In this document: one piece after another, positions 25,364 through 35,509 of the stretch
How the letters are laid out: each line of letters starts with the position of its first letter
Position numbering within the stretch: the first letter of the stretch is position 1
Origin: Demequina activiva
GTDB lineage: Bacteria; Actinomycetota; Actinomycetes; Actinomycetales; Demequinaceae
Direction of reading: 5' to 3'
Assembly (NCBI RefSeq): GCF_016862815.1
Contig: NZ_BONR01000002.1
Span: 484,975 to 548,974 of the forward strand
DNA length: 64,000 nt
Notes under the pieces: generated by a model
Databases searched by the model: none
The model's input: the letters and a program-made list of their open reading frames with translations, nothing else
What the model was told of the DNA's origin: nothing
Program-made: the position numbers and the translations under genes

Positions 25364-26413
25364 ATGACGCGATTGACACTGGTGCGTGCCGCCGACGACG
25401 GCGAGCACCTCATCGTCGCGACCGACGACGGCGAGCAGTTCGAGCTGGAGCTCACCGACGACCTGCGCCGCACGGTCGCCCTCACCCGAGCACGTGCGCA
25501 GAGCCCTGCGGCCGACGACGAGCCTTCGCGCCCGACCATGAGCCCCAAGGAGATCCAGCAGCGCATTCGCAGCGGCCTCAACGCCCGCGAGCTGTCTGAG
25601 CTGACCGGAGAGCCCGTGGAGGGCCTCGAGCGCTACGAGGCGCCCGTGCTCGCCGAGCGCGCATACATCGCGGATCTCGCACGGGGAACGCGCATCGGCC
25701 GCGACTCGGGAGCGCCGGTGCTGGCGGACCTCGTCACGGACCGGCTCGCAGGTCGCGGTGTGGACCCGGAGGCCGTGGAGTGGGATGCGTGGCGAGAGCC
25801 TGAGGAGCCGTGGAAGGTCGCCGCGGACTACCGCGTGGACGGCCGCAACGTGCGAGCGCTGTGGGAGTTCGACCACACGGCGCGGGCCGTGACCGCCCAG
25901 GACGACGAGTCGCGGTGGCTGACCGAGACGGAGCTGCTGGACGTTCCGATCCCCAAGCGTCACCTCAGCGCGGTGAAGCCCGTGGCGGACGACGCTCCGC
26001 TCGACCAGTCGCGTCCTCTGATGCCCGTCGCGGCGGATGCCACGGGCGATGAGCCTCACGAGCCGTCCGCCACCGAGCTCCTGCTCGAGGATCTGCACGA
26101 ACGACGCGGCACGCGCGAGAGCATCGACGCCGAGGACCTCGAGGACGACGATGACGAGCAGTTCGAGGGCTTCGGTCCCGCGCAGCGCGCGCGAGAGGCG
26201 GAGGTCGGCTTCGCTGCCGAGCGGCCCTCAGGGCAGTCCATGCCCCACCCCGCGGGCTCGGCCCGCCGGGCTCAGCGTGCTGCCGACGACGACGTTGCCT
26301 CCGGCGAGCCGGAGACGCCGCCTCGTGGCACCCCCGAGCCCAAGCCTGCACGCCGCGGCCGCTCGTCGGTGCCCAGCTGGGACGAGATCGTCTTCGGCGC
26401 CAAGCACGACTGA
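25364..26413 (+). CDS. sepH: Septation protein SepH (DUF3071)
   Basis: SepH binds FtsZ and promotes assembly of the division ring in actinobacteria. The 349-residue protein has the conserved N-terminal DUF3071 domain (about 1-175). It begins RLTLVRAADDGEHLIVATDDGEQF and contains the helix-turn-helix-like SPKEIQQRIRSGLNARELSE and YEAPVLAERAYIADLARG. The C-terminal half is acidic and disordered, ending in the typical SVPSWDEIVFG motif. The start at the ATG at 25364 is fixed by the family N-terminus; no ribosome-binding site is visible, and a weak CACTCT box lies 6 bases before it. It is convergent with the hydrolase gene. Confidence 0.94.
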   Translation: MTRLTLVRAADDGEHLIVATDDGEQFELELTDDLRRTVALTRARAQSPAADDEPSRPTMSPKEIQQRIRSGLNARELSELTGEPVEGLERYEAPVLAERAYIADLARGTRIGRDSGAPVLADLVTDRLAGRGVDPEAVEWDAWREPEEPWKVAADYRVDGRNVRALWEFDHTARAVTAQDDESRWLTETELLDVPIPKRHLSAVKPVADDAPLDQSRPLMPVAADATGDEPHEPSATELLLEDLHERRGTRESIDAEDLEDDDDEQFEGFGPAQRAREAEVGFAAERPSGQSMPHPAGSARRAQRAADDDVASGEPETPPRGTPEPKPARRGRSSVPSWDEIVFGAKHD

Positions 26414-26431
26414 CGGGCCCGGCGAGGACGG

Positions 26432-27007
26432 CTATGCAGCCGATGCGCGGGCGAGGTGCTCGAGCAGTGCTGCGCCTTCGCTCCACTCGCCGAGAGACGA
26501 GTCCGCGTTGAGGTGGCCGAGCGCGCCCGGCACGATCGGTTCGCACCCGAGCCGGCGTGCGACCTCTCGTGAGTGGTCGAGCCCCGCGTAGGGATCGTTC
26601 TCGCTCGCGACCACGGCGACCGGCATGCGCAGTGGCGCTGGCTGCACCGCGGCGAACGCGCGGATCACCGGGGGTGCTCCAGGACGAGCGGCATCGGGCG
26701 GAGCGACGAGTAGCGCCGCCCGGGCACGACCCGGGTGGTCGAGCGCCCAGGCCATCGTCGCGATGGTTCCCAGGCTGTGGGCGACGATCAGGGGCGGCTC
26801 CGCGTGCGCTCGCACCGAGCGGTCGACCGCGGCGATCCAGTCCTGCACGTCGGGGGCGTCCCAGCTCGCTGGGCGGATGCGGATCGCGCGCGGGTGAGCC
26901 CGCTCCCACAGCGTCTGCCAGTGGCCCTCGCCCGAGCCGCCGAGACCGGGGACGATCACGACCGGTGCCGCAAGCGTCGCCGGGCCGAATGGGCTCGCAC
27001 CGTCCAT
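26432..27007 (-). CDS. RBBP9/YdeN-type alpha/beta hydrolase
   Basis: This 191-residue serine hydrolase begins VVIVPGLGGSGEGHWQTLWE, the family opening. The nucleophile lies in IVAHSLGTIA, the acid in VVASENDPYAGL and the histidine in ALGHLNADSSLGEW, so the triad is complete. Family members have esterase activity on small substrates, but a physiological substrate is not known. GGGGAGG lies before the ATG. It is the promoter-distal neighbour of the phosphatase gene, 27 bases away, and may be co-transcribed with it. Confidence 0.88.
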   Translation of the reverse strand: MDGASPFGPATLAAPVVIVPGLGGSGEGHWQTLWERAHPRAIRIRPASWDAPDVQDWIAAVDRSVRAHAEPPLIVAHSLGTIATMAWALDHPGRARAALLVAPPDAARPGAPPVIRAFAAVQPAPLRMPVAVVASENDPYAGLDHSREVARRLGCEPIVPGALGHLNADSSLGEWSEGAALLEHLARASAA

Positions 27008-27034
27008 GCGCCTCGCCTCCCCTGCTCGGACGTG

Positions 27035-28204
27035 TCAGTCAGATCCTGCCAGCAGCAGGGGCACCTGCAGCTCGTGAGGGGTGAGCGAGCCGTGCACGCC
27101 CACCAGCCCCAGCGACTGCTCGGTCTGCGTGCGCGAGTCGACCACCGTGGCGCGCCCTGCCATCGCCACCACGACATCGCCGATGCGGCCCACGACGTGA
27201 GCAGCGATCTCGCCGAAGAGGCCGATCTCCCGGGCCTGCTCGCGCGTCCAGATCGCGGCGTGACCGTCGAGCCGCGCTCGCCAGCGCGCCGCGACCTCGT
27301 CGACGTCCGCGTCGTCCGCGACGTGCACATGCAGCGCGCGCGGCTCACCTGCCGTGAGCACCACACCCTGCAGCAGCTCGGGATCCGTGCCCGCGTCCCA
27401 CCGCGGTGCACCGTCGATGTCGACCATCCCATGGTCCGCGGTCACCACCATGATCGCTCCCGCCGGCAGCGATGCGGCGAGCCTGCGGAGCTCGCGATCG
27501 GCGTCCTCGAGGGCCGCGACCCACTCGTGCGACTGCCAGCCGTGCTTATGGCCTGCGGCGTCGATCTCACCCCAGTAGCAGTAGGACACGCCGGGCCTGC
27601 GAGCCTCGGACACCGCCACGTCGATGCGATCAGCCAACCGCTCCGCGCCAACGAACTGACCACCGCGCAGCACCGCCTGCGTCAACCCGGATCCGGCGAA
27701 CCGCCTCCGGCCCAGCGTGGTGACGCTGAAGCCATCGTTCGCGGCCTGCTCCAGCAGCGACGGCACCGTCTGCCACTCGAGCGGCTCTGGAGCGCCCTCC
27801 CACGAGACGAGGTTCGCGAGCGTGCCAGTGGCTGGATTGCGGGCCGTGTATCCGGTCATGCCGGTCTGTCCCGACGGCTGGCCGGTGCCGAACAGAGCGA
27901 GCGAGGCAGCCGTCGTGGTGGGATAGCCCGCGGTGACGGTTCCTTGTTCCGCAGCGCGCAGGAACGGAGCGTGTCCGCGACGCTCCTCGAGGTTCAGGTG
28001 ACCGAGGCCATCGAGCACCACGACCACCACGTGACGAGCGCGAGGAAGTCCCAGCCGGACGCGGTCCTCGTCGGCGTGGCGCCCGCGCACCACGTGCCCC
28101 GCCCCTACCGCGGACAGCGCTGCCGGGAGCACCGCCCCGAGCTCCCGACCGCCGTAGTCGGGCAGGCTCAGCCCCAGCGCCGCGAGATCGGCGCCCGAGC
28201 TCAC
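27035..28204 (-). CDS. Alkaline-phosphatase-superfamily phosphodiesterase / nucleotide pyrophosphatase
   Basis: This 389-residue metalloenzyme belongs to the type I phosphodiesterase/nucleotide pyrophosphatase group. The first metal Asp lies in VVVVVLDGLGHLN and the nucleophile Thr in GYPTTTAASLALFGTG. Later metal ligands are in GEIDAAGHKHG and VTADHGMVDI. There is no signal peptide, so it is probably cytosolic. Its GTG start overlaps the DUF5998 stop (GTGA). This pair next to sepH and a topoisomerase IV gene is conserved in actinobacteria. The natural substrate is unknown. Confidence 0.88.
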   Translation of the reverse strand: MSSGADLAALGLSLPDYGGRELGAVLPAALSAVGAGHVVRGRHADEDRVRLGLPRARHVVVVVLDGLGHLNLEERRGHAPFLRAAEQGTVTAGYPTTTAASLALFGTGQPSGQTGMTGYTARNPATGTLANLVSWEGAPEPLEWQTVPSLLEQAANDGFSVTTLGRRRFAGSGLTQAVLRGGQFVGAERLADRIDVAVSEARRPGVSYCYWGEIDAAGHKHGWQSHEWVAALEDADRELRRLAASLPAGAIMVVTADHGMVDIDGAPRWDAGTDPELLQGVVLTAGEPRALHVHVADDADVDEVAARWRARLDGHAAIWTREQAREIGLFGEIAAHVVGRIGDVVVAMAGRATVVDSRTQTEQSLGLVGVHGSLTPHELQVPLLLAGSD

Positions 28205-28767
28205 CCGCGAGGTCCGATGAGCCGCTGCAGGGTCGCCGCGAAGTCCTCGAGCGCGCGCACCGACTCCTCCCCGTCAGCGATGGCGCTCACGCGCACCAGG
28301 GTGTCGTCGCCCGTGACGCCGCCGGTGTACCCGTGATCGGCCTCGCAGCTCTCGTCTCCACAGGTCGCGGGCTCGAGCTCGATGCGGGAGTGGACTCCCC
28401 AGCCGACGGCGAGCACCAGCTCGCTGGGCGTGTCGCCGTCGCGGAAGTTCTCGGGGTGGTGCACCACGTGCGTCATCGCCGTGTTGGTGATCCGCGACAG
28501 CATCGCGGTCTCGACGGTCGCCGATGCCTCGTGCGCTCCCTCGGCGCTGTGCCCGGCGCCATCGTCCATGTGCACGCGGATCAGTCGCGTGCCGGTCAGG
28601 ACCAGCACCGTCATGTGCCGGCGCACCTCACGATCGTCGAACGTGGTCTCCGCGTGCACGAAGTGCGCCGCCACCTTCTCCTGTCCGATCGCGCGTCGCA
28701 GCACGGAGCTGGCGAGAGCCGGGTAGTAGCCGGCGACCGCGACGGCCTGGTCGAGCGTGTGAGACAT
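28201..28767 (-). CDS. DUF5998 family protein
   Basis: This is a 188-residue soluble protein of the actinobacterial DUF5998 family, function unknown. It has the conserved [20 protein letters not shown] and [17 protein letters not shown] segments, and a Cys pair in [19 protein letters not shown]. It is translationally coupled to the downstream phosphodiesterase gene and divergent from the topoisomerase gene. The ATG at 28767 fits the family N-terminus; a GGAAG stretch lies 12 bases upstream. Confidence 0.85.
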   Translation of the reverse strand: MSHTLDQAVAVAGYYPALASSVLRRAIGQEKVAAHFVHAETTFDDREVRRHMTVLVLTGTRLIRVHMDDGAGHSAEGAHEASATVETAMLSRITNTAMTHVVHHPENFRDGDTPSELVLAVGWGVHSRIELEPATCGDESCEADHGYTGGVTGDDTLVRVSAIADGEESVRALEDFAATLQRLIGPRG

Positions 28768-28888
28768 GGCGGCTATTCTTCCACTTCGCAGGCAGGGTGA
28801 CTACCTGCGCCGCGTGGCACCCCCCAGGTGCGTCCACGGGGCGCGACAATACCCGCAGCCACCGGACCGCACCACCGTGAGGAGATAC

Positions 28889-31315
28889 ATGGCCGCCGTG
28901 CCCGACGGGCAGATCGTGGACATCGACGTCAGTGCCGAGATGGAGGCGTCGTTCCTGGAGTACGCGTACTCGGTGATCTACTCGCGCGCGCTGCCGGATG
29001 CGCGCGACGGTCTCAAGCCTGTGCAGCGCCGCATCATCTACTCGATGGGCGAGATGGGCCTGCGCCCGGACCGCGCCCACGTGAAGTCCTCACGCGTCGT
29101 GGGCGAGGTGATGGGCAAGCTCCACCCTCACGGCGACTCCGCCATCTACGACGCCCTGGTGCGCATGGCGCAGTCGTTCTCGCTGCGGCTGCCCCTGGTG
29201 GACGGTCACGGCAACTTCGGCTCCCTCGACGATGGACCGGCCGCGTCGCGCTACACGGAGGCGCGCATGGCGCCGGCGGCGCTTGCGATGCTCGCTGACC
29301 TGGGCGAGAACGTGGTGGACACCGTCCCCAACTACGACAACCGGCTCACGCAGCCGGAGGTGCTGCCCGCGGCGATCCCCAACCTGCTCGTCAACGGGGC
29401 CTCCGGCATCGCGGTGGGCATGGCCACCAACATGGCGCCCCACAACCTGGTGGAGGTGGTCTCCGCCGCTCGGCACCTGCTCGCGAACCCCCGCGCCGAT
29501 CTCGAGGAGCTCATGCGCTTCGTGCCAGGGCCGGACCTCCCGGGCGGCGGGAAGATCGTCGGGCTCGACGGCGTGCGCGAGGCGTACGAGACGGGGCGTG
29601 GGAAGTTCACGACGCGGGCGACCACCCGCGTGGAGAAGGTGTCGCCGCGCCGCCAGGGCATCGTCGTGACCGAGCTGCCCTATCTCGTGGGACCGGAGAA
29701 GGTGATCGAGAAGATCAAGGACGGCGTGTCCGCGAAGAAGCTCGACGGCATCGCCGCGGTCACGGACCTGACGGATCGCAAGCACGGCATGCGCCTGGTG
29801 ATCGAGATCAAGAACGGATTCAACCCTGAGGCGGTGCTGCAGCGCCTGTACAAGGTGACGCCGCTCGAGGAGTCGTTCTCGATGAACAACGTCGCGCTCG
29901 TGGGCGGCGAGCCTCGCACGCTGGGCCTCAAGGAGATGCTGCAGGTGTGGATCGGCCACCGCATCGACGTGGTGCGTCGACGCAGCGAGCACCGTCTGCA
30001 GGCGCGTCGCGACCGCCTCCACCTGGTGGATGGCCTGCTGGTGGCGATCCTCGACATCGACGACGTCATTCAGATCATTCGCTCCTCGGAGGATGCGGCG
30101 GAGGCACGCGAACGCCTCATGACCGCGTTCGACCTGTCCGAGATCCAGGCCGACTACATCCTCGAGCTGCGACTGCGGCGCCTCACCAAGTTCTCCCGTC
30201 TCGAGCTCGAGAACGAGAAGGCGCAGCTGCTCGCGGAGATCGCTGAGCTCGAGGAGATCCTCGGCTCCGAGGTGGTCCTCCGGGACGTCGTGGGACGCGA
30301 GATGGACGCCGCCGCGGCCGAGCACGGCACTCCTCGCCGCACCATCCTGCTCGCCGAGGCCGGTGCCGTGTCCTCAGCGGCGTCGCTCGCGGGCTCGGCG
30401 GCCGCCGCACCGCTCGAGGTGGAGGACACGCCATGTCACGCGCTGCTGTCGGCCACGGGGCTGGTGGCGCGCACCGCGGATGACGCACCGCCCGTGCGCG
30501 AGGGCCGCCGCAGCTCGCATGACGTGCTGCGGGCCGTGGTGCCCGCATCCGCGCGCGCGGATGTGGGGGTGCTGACCACGCGCGGGCGCATGCTGCGGCT
30601 GTCGTTGCTCGACGTGCCAGCGCTCGCTCCGACGAGCGAGCCGCCATCCCTGGGCGGCGGCAGCCCCGTCGCTGAGCTCGTCACGCTCGACAAGGGAGAG
30701 GACGTGGTCACGCTCGTGCCGCTCGGCGGGGATGTCCCGCTCGCGATCGGCACGGCCGCGGGCGTCGTCAAGCGGGTCAAGGCGGAGCCCGCACCTCATA
30801 AGGACGCCTGGGATGTCATCGCCCTGCAGGATGGCGACAGCGTGATCGGCGCGGCATCCGCGCCGGACTCCGCGGAGCTCGTGTTCGTCGCTGACGACGG
30901 CCCGCTGCTGCACTTCGCCGCAGACAAGGTTCGTCCGCAGGGACGCTCGGGCGGCGGGGTCGCCGGCATCAACCTCGCGGCGGGACGGCGCGCGGTCTTC
31001 TTCGGTGTCGTGGACAGCCCGGCCGATGCGCTTGTCGTCACGGTCTCCGGCTCGTCGACTGCGCTTCCGGGCACCACACCAGGCTCAGCCAAGGTCACGC
31101 CGTTCTCCGAGTACCCGGGCAAGGGCCGTGCGACCGGCGGCGTGCGCGCCCACCGCTTCCTGAAGGGCGAGGACTCGCTCATCGCGGCGTGGGTCGGATC
31201 CGCGCCGGCCAAGGCGACCTCGGGCGCCGGCCAGGCAGTGGAGCTTCCCGAGGAGCACGGCCGTCGCGACGGCTCGGGCACCGCTCTGAGCGCGCCGGTG
31301 CACGGCATCGGCTAG
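28889..31315 (+). CDS. parC: Type IIA topoisomerase subunit A, topoisomerase IV type
   Basis: This 808-residue breakage-reunion subunit forms topoisomerase IV with the B subunit at 38.0-40.1 kb and unlinks daughter chromosomes. The active-site tyrosine is Tyr122 (ASRYTEARM). The quinolone-determining region reads [17 protein letters not shown]. The C-terminal beta-pinwheel lacks a QRRGGxG GyrA box, which separates it from gyrase. AGGAGA lies 5 bases before the ATG, and a GACAAT -10-like box lies at 28845-28850. The Streptomyces copies of these two genes occupy the same neighbourhood. The call of ParC rather than a second GyrA rests on the missing box and the context. Confidence 0.92.
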   Translation: MAAVPDGQIVDIDVSAEMEASFLEYAYSVIYSRALPDARDGLKPVQRRIIYSMGEMGLRPDRAHVKSSRVVGEVMGKLHPHGDSAIYDALVRMAQSFSLRLPLVDGHGNFGSLDDGPAASRYTEARMAPAALAMLADLGENVVDTVPNYDNRLTQPEVLPAAIPNLLVNGASGIAVGMATNMAPHNLVEVVSAARHLLANPRADLEELMRFVPGPDLPGGGKIVGLDGVREAYETGRGKFTTRATTRVEKVSPRRQGIVVTELPYLVGPEKVIEKIKDGVSAKKLDGIAAVTDLTDRKHGMRLVIEIKNGFNPEAVLQRLYKVTPLEESFSMNNVALVGGEPRTLGLKEMLQVWIGHRIDVVRRRSEHRLQARRDRLHLVDGLLVAILDIDDVIQIIRSSEDAAEARERLMTAFDLSEIQADYILELRLRRLTKFSRLELENEKAQLLAEIAELEEILGSEVVLRDVVGREMDAAAAEHGTPRRTILLAEAGAVSSAASLAGSAAAAPLEVEDTPCHALLSATGLVARTADDAPPVREGRRSSHDVLRAVVPASARADVGVLTTRGRMLRLSLLDVPALAPTSEPPSLGGGSPVAELVTLDKGEDVVTLVPLGGDVPLAIGTAAGVVKRVKAEPAPHKDAWDVIALQDGDSVIGAASAPDSAELVFVADDGPLLHFAADKVRPQGRSGGGVAGINLAAGRRAVFFGVVDSPADALVVTVSGSSTALPGTTPGSAKVTPFSEYPGKGRATGGVRAHRFLKGEDSLIAAWVGSAPAKATSGAGQAVELPEEHGRRDGSGTALSAPVHGIG

Positions 31316-31333
31316 CCGAGTCTCGTGAGACGA

Positions 31334-31367
31334 CGACGCCGCGCCCGCTGAAGCGGGCGCGGCGTCG
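31334..31367. terminator. Strong bidirectional hairpin between parC and ppc
   Basis: The arms at 31334-31349 and 31352-31367 are fully complementary (core GCCGCGCCCGCT) with a tight loop. It lies between the two convergent stops and suits both genes. Confidence 0.8.
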
Positions 31368-31388
31368 ACACATCAATGCGGTCGCCTG

Positions 31389-34076
31389 TCAGCCGGTGTT
31401 CTGGAGGCCGGCGGAGACGCCGTTCACGGTCAGCAGGAGCACGTGGCGCAACTGGTCCACGGTCGCCTCCTCCGTGCCCTCGTCGACTCCGTGGCGCAGC
31501 GCCGCGAGGATCCGCACCTGGATGAGCGACAGCGCATCGACGTACGGAGAACGCAGCTGAACGGCACGGCCGAGCACGCGGCGACCGGCGAGCGGCCAGT
31601 CGCTGTCGGTGATCTTCAGGACCCACTCGCGCGTCAGTCGCATCTCGTCGAGCACCAGCTGGGCGAGGTCGTCGCGGTCCCCGAGCGCGAGATAGCGCTC
31701 GGCGATGTGCTCGTCCGACTTCGCCATCGACATCTCGATGTTGTCGATCAGCGTGGAGAACAGCGGCCACTCCCGGTAGGCGCGCTTCAGCTCGTCGAGA
31801 TCACCGAAGGCCGCCAGCGCCGTGCCCAGCCCGTACCAGCCTGCGAGGTTGATGCGCGCCTGGCTCCAGGAGAACACCCACGGGATGGCCCGCAGGTCGT
31901 CGAGCGAGTTGACCGAGAGGCCGCGCTTGGCCGGCCGTGAGCCGATCGGCAGCAGCCCCAGCTCCTCGAGCGGCGTGACCTGCGCGAACCACTGCGGGAA
32001 GCCCTCGGCCTTGACCAGCTCGTGGAAGCGAGCGCGTGACGTGGCGTCGAGGCGAGAGGCCATGTCGGCGAAGGCGGCTGTGGCCTCGGCGTTGCGCTTC
32101 TCGACGCTGGGCGAGGACTGGAGCAGGGTCGCGGCAGCGACCTCCTCGATGTGGCGCTCCGCGATGACCGGGTCGCCGTAGCGCGCGAGGATGACCTCGC
32201 CCTGCTCGGTGAGCTTGAACCGACCCTCGACCGAGCCTGGCGGCTGGGCCAGCACGGCACGGTTGGCGGGGCCGCCGCCACGTCCGAGCGCGCCGCCCCT
32301 GCCGTGGAACAGCGTGAGCACTAGGTCGTGGCGCTCGGCCCACTGGGCGATGCGCTCCTGGGCGGAATGGAGGGCCAGCGTCGCTGCGACCGGGCCCACA
32401 TCCTTCGACGAGTCGGAGTAGCCGAGCATCACCTCGACGCGGCGACCGTTGGCCTCGAGGCGTCGCTGCACCGCGGGAAGCGGCAGCACCTGCTCGAGGA
32501 TGTCCACTGAGTTCTCGAGGTCGTCGAAGGTCTCGAACAGCGGGATCGCGTCGATCACCGGCGCATCGTCCTGGTCACCGAACGCGTGCTCGGCGAGCTG
32601 ATAGACGGCCGCGAGGTGCTCCGGCGCCTGAGTGAAGGAGACGATGTAGCGACGCGCCGCTCGCACGCCGTAGCGCTGCTGCACGGCAGCGATGGCGCGG
32701 AAGGTGTCGAGCACCTCGACGGTGCGCTCCTCGAGCTCGCCGTGGACGCCGTTCGCCTCGATGTCCGCGAGCGCGGCGGCGTGGACCTGCGAGTGCTGGC
32801 GCACCTCCAGCTCTGCGAGGTGGAAGCCGAACGTCTGCACCTGCCAGATGAGGGTCTGCAGATCGCCGTACGCTGCGCGGGGGGCACCGGCGTCGACCAA
32901 CGACTGCTGGACGACCCTGAGGTCGTCCTCGAGCTCCTGCGGTTCCGCGTACTGGAGGTCCGCGTTGCGCGCCTGCGTGGCGGCCACCCGGGCGGCGATC
33001 ACCAGCAGGGCGGCGCGGTGCGTCTCCCCTGGTGACTCGGAGACGGCATCGGAGCTCAGCACGGCGTCGCGCTGGGCTTGGCGCTGTCGCAGAGCGAGCA
33101 GCTCGGCCGAGGGCGGGGTGGAGCTGTCATGCAGCGTGAGCTTGCGCGCCACCGCCACCGCCGCCGTCTCAAGCGCGCGCAGGGCGTGCTCGGAGGCGAG
33201 CGCCGCGGCCTCCCGCGTGATGTCGGAGGTCACGTTGGGATTGCCGTCGCGGTCGCCGCCGATCCAGGATCCCAGGCTCACGAACGGCCGAGCGAGGGGG
33301 GCGCGGCGGCCGGCATCGCTGTTGAGCAGGAAGTCGTCGAGGCGCCGGTAGACCCGCGGGAAGGTGTCGAACATCGTGGCGTCGAACACTGCCAGCGCCG
33401 CCTTGACCTCGTCGAGCACCTCGGGCTTGCTGGCACGGATCAGGGACGTGCGCCACAGTGCGTCGACCTCCGCGAGGAGCGCGCGGTCGCTCTCGGCCTG
33501 GGTGGTGCCGCCGCTCTGCGTGTGGTCGCGCTCGACCAGCAGGTCGGAGATGCGGCGCACGGCGCCGGAAACCGCGCGGCGGCGGGCCTCGGTGGGGTGC
33601 GCGGTCAGCACGGGCCGGAACTCGAGAGCCTGAACGCGACGCAGCGCCTCGTCCCTGCCCACCTCCGCCTCCAGCTGCTCGAACGCTTCCGACAGGGAGT
33701 CGTCCTCGGTGAGCGCGGACGCCTGGCGCTGGCGCAGCACCCGCACGCGGTGGTGCTCCTCGGCGAGGTTCGCGAGGTAGAAGTAGCAGGTGAAGGCGCG
33801 GGCCACCTGCTCGGCCCGCTCGAGGGAGAAGTCCTGGACGAGCGCGATCGCCTCGTCCAGCGCGGCGGCGCCCTCGGCATCGCGCGCGTCGTGCGCCTTG
33901 ATGGCGAGTTCGCGCAGGCGCTCGACGTCGTCGAGCAGCTCCTGGCCGCCGGACTCGACAAGGACCTGTCCGAGCAGGCCGCCGAGCATGCGGACATCGT
34001 CGCGCAACGGGTCGGGGACGTCGTGGCGGGCGAGGGTGCGATCCGCCGGGGTCTCGTGCGTCGGGTTCTCAGTCAC
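31389..34076 (-). CDS. ppc: Phosphoenolpyruvate carboxylase
   Basis: PEPC adds bicarbonate to phosphoenolpyruvate to give oxaloacetate, refilling the TCA cycle. The 895-residue protein has the catalytic His in VLTAHPTEARRR and the Lys/Arg region in MLGYSDSSKDVG. The glycine-rich loop FHGRGGALGRGGGPANRA and the C-terminal QNTG, which forms part of the allosteric site, are also present. The start was set at the GTG at 34076 because TACTCT stands 7 bases before it, as for a leaderless mRNA; a TTG 21 bases upstream is less likely. It is followed by the strong hairpin shared with parC. Confidence 0.97.
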   Translation of the reverse strand: MTENPTHETPADRTLARHDVPDPLRDDVRMLGGLLGQVLVESGGQELLDDVERLRELAIKAHDARDAEGAAALDEAIALVQDFSLERAEQVARAFTCYFYLANLAEEHHRVRVLRQRQASALTEDDSLSEAFEQLEAEVGRDEALRRVQALEFRPVLTAHPTEARRRAVSGAVRRISDLLVERDHTQSGGTTQAESDRALLAEVDALWRTSLIRASKPEVLDEVKAALAVFDATMFDTFPRVYRRLDDFLLNSDAGRRAPLARPFVSLGSWIGGDRDGNPNVTSDITREAAALASEHALRALETAAVAVARKLTLHDSSTPPSAELLALRQRQAQRDAVLSSDAVSESPGETHRAALLVIAARVAATQARNADLQYAEPQELEDDLRVVQQSLVDAGAPRAAYGDLQTLIWQVQTFGFHLAELEVRQHSQVHAAALADIEANGVHGELEERTVEVLDTFRAIAAVQQRYGVRAARRYIVSFTQAPEHLAAVYQLAEHAFGDQDDAPVIDAIPLFETFDDLENSVDILEQVLPLPAVQRRLEANGRRVEVMLGYSDSSKDVGPVAATLALHSAQERIAQWAERHDLVLTLFHGRGGALGRGGGPANRAVLAQPPGSVEGRFKLTEQGEVILARYGDPVIAERHIEEVAAATLLQSSPSVEKRNAEATAAFADMASRLDATSRARFHELVKAEGFPQWFAQVTPLEELGLLPIGSRPAKRGLSVNSLDDLRAIPWVFSWSQARINLAGWYGLGTALAAFGDLDELKRAYREWPLFSTLIDNIEMSMAKSDEHIAERYLALGDRDDLAQLVLDEMRLTREWVLKITDSDWPLAGRRVLGRAVQLRSPYVDALSLIQVRILAALRHGVDEGTEEATVDQLRHVLLLTVNGVSAGLQNTG

Positions 34077-34083
34077 GGACACG

Positions 34084-34125
34084 AGAGTACCGGGCAAAGC
34101 GCTACTCTCCCAATGCCCAGCATTG
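34084..34125 (-). promoter_or_regulatory. ppc promoter with inverted repeat near -35
   Basis: On the minus strand TACTCT (34089-34084) is the -10 box of a leaderless ppc. CAATGC-CCA-GCATTG (34111-34125) is a perfect 6-bp inverted repeat at the expected -35 position and could be an operator. Confidence 0.45.
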
Positions 34126-34130
34126 CCTAA

Positions 34131-34148
34131 AGGACCGGCAACGGTCCT
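34131..34148 (-). terminator. Hairpin at the end of the ThrE-type gene
   Basis: On the minus strand AGGACCG-TTGC-CGGTCCT is followed by TTTAGG and overlaps the stop codon at 34149-34147. It probably separates this gene from ppc. Confidence 0.55.
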
Positions 34149-35457
34149 AGGGCCGCTCGAAGGCCCACTCCCGGTCGGTCACGAGCTTCGCGGCCACCAG
34201 GCCGACCATGATGGAGAGCACCACCAGCGTCACCTGCAGGATGCCGGCCATGGCGGCGATGTAGTCGCCCGAGTTGAGGTTGACGAGCGCCTCGTGCGCC
34301 GCCACGCCGGGGATCATGACGAGCACAGCGGGCACCGAGAGCGTGATGACCGGGAAGCGCCCGCCGCGCGCGACCACGGCCGCGAGCACACCCACCGCGA
34401 GGCACGCCACGGCCGTCGCGGCCTGGATCGGCACGCCTTGCTCCACGCTGACGAGGCGGCCGGTGTTGGCGACTGCGCCGATCGCGCATGCGGCCACTGC
34501 GATGCGCCACGGACTGTTGAACAGCAGAGCGAAGCCCAGGACACCGAACCCTGACGCGGCCGCCCACAGCGCGATCTCCGCCGCCGTCGCGATGTCCAGC
34601 GCAGGTCGCGTCACCGTCGACAGCGGCTCGATCAAGGACACGCCCCACACGCTCACGCCGGCTGCCATCGTGATCATCGTGCCGAAGGCGATGCGCTGGA
34701 TCCCCGCCTGCAGATCCAGTTGTGCCATGTCGAGCGCCCCCGTGATGAGGGCGAATCCCGGCAGCAGGTACAGGACAGAGGAGATGTAGCCAGCGGCATG
34801 GGTCTCGAGCTCCGTGCCGGCGGCGCCCAGCAGCGCGATGCCAAGGACGTAGACGGCGGCCGAGACGGCGGCGGCCACCAGCGTGGTCCCGAACGGATTG
34901 AAGTGGCGGTGCGCCAGCAGCCGCCGTGCGGACTGGCCCAGCGCCGCGGCGACGAACACCGCGAGCACCTCCCACGGCATGGCGTGGTTGAGGACGGCGA
35001 AGGCCGCGCAGGCCACGCCCGCGAAGGCGCTGTTCGCCCAGCCCCGATACAGCGACCCTCGCGCCTCGATGGCGTCGAGCGCGCGATGGACCTCGTCAGC
35101 GGTGGTGGTGGCGGGCAGGGTGCGCCGCATCCGGTCCAGATGCGCGAGACGGTCGGAGTTCACGGCGAACGAGCGGTTCTCCGCGACCTCCGTTCGGAAG
35201 ATGCGTCCACGATGCGAGGTCGCGGCGATGTCGGTGAGCGCGACGTGGTTGGAGTGGCGATCGACGCCCAGCGAGGACGCCACTGCGCGCATGCCCTGCT
35301 TGACGCGATAGCTTGCGGTGCCGGCCGCCAGCATCATGCGGCCGGTGCGCAGGATCGCGCCCGACTGCTCGATCAGCGCCACCGGCTCGAGGCTCTCCTC
35401 CAGCTCGTGCAGCGCTCGCACGCGGGAGTCGTCGCCGGGAACCTCGTCTTCGCTCAC
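34147..35457 (-). CDS. Threonine/serine exporter family membrane protein (ThrE type)
   Basis: This 436-residue protein joins the two ThrE domains seen in Corynebacterium. An N-terminal soluble/amphipathic part includes GRMMLAAGTASYRVKQGMRA. Two blocks of about five membrane helices follow, the second carrying the ThrB-type PAVLVMIPGVAAHEALVNL. ThrE exports threonine and serine by proton exchange; the cargo here is inferred. I set the GTG at 35457 as start since CACAAT lies 7 bases before it; the ATG three codons upstream is also possible. It follows a small membrane gene after 52 bases on the same strand. Confidence 0.88.
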   Translation of the reverse strand: MSEDEVPGDDSRVRALHELEESLEPVALIEQSGAILRTGRMMLAAGTASYRVKQGMRAVASSLGVDRHSNHVALTDIAATSHRGRIFRTEVAENRSFAVNSDRLAHLDRMRRTLPATTTADEVHRALDAIEARGSLYRGWANSAFAGVACAAFAVLNHAMPWEVLAVFVAAALGQSARRLLAHRHFNPFGTTLVAAAVSAAVYVLGIALLGAAGTELETHAAGYISSVLYLLPGFALITGALDMAQLDLQAGIQRIAFGTMITMAAGVSVWGVSLIEPLSTVTRPALDIATAAEIALWAAASGFGVLGFALLFNSPWRIAVAACAIGAVANTGRLVSVEQGVPIQAATAVACLAVGVLAAVVARGGRFPVITLSVPAVLVMIPGVAAHEALVNLNSGDYIAAMAGILQVTLVVLSIMVGLVAAKLVTDREWAFERP

Positions 35458-35509
35458 GTGGCCCATTGTGACGCACGAGCGCGCGTGGGAGCCGGGACCA
35501 TGCGACGAG

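Noticed and set aside
26414..26450. Another copy of the GGCCGATGCGCGG hairpin
   Set aside because: Only a half-match (GCCGATGCGCGG) is present, lying inside the hydrolase coding sequence and without a complementary arm.
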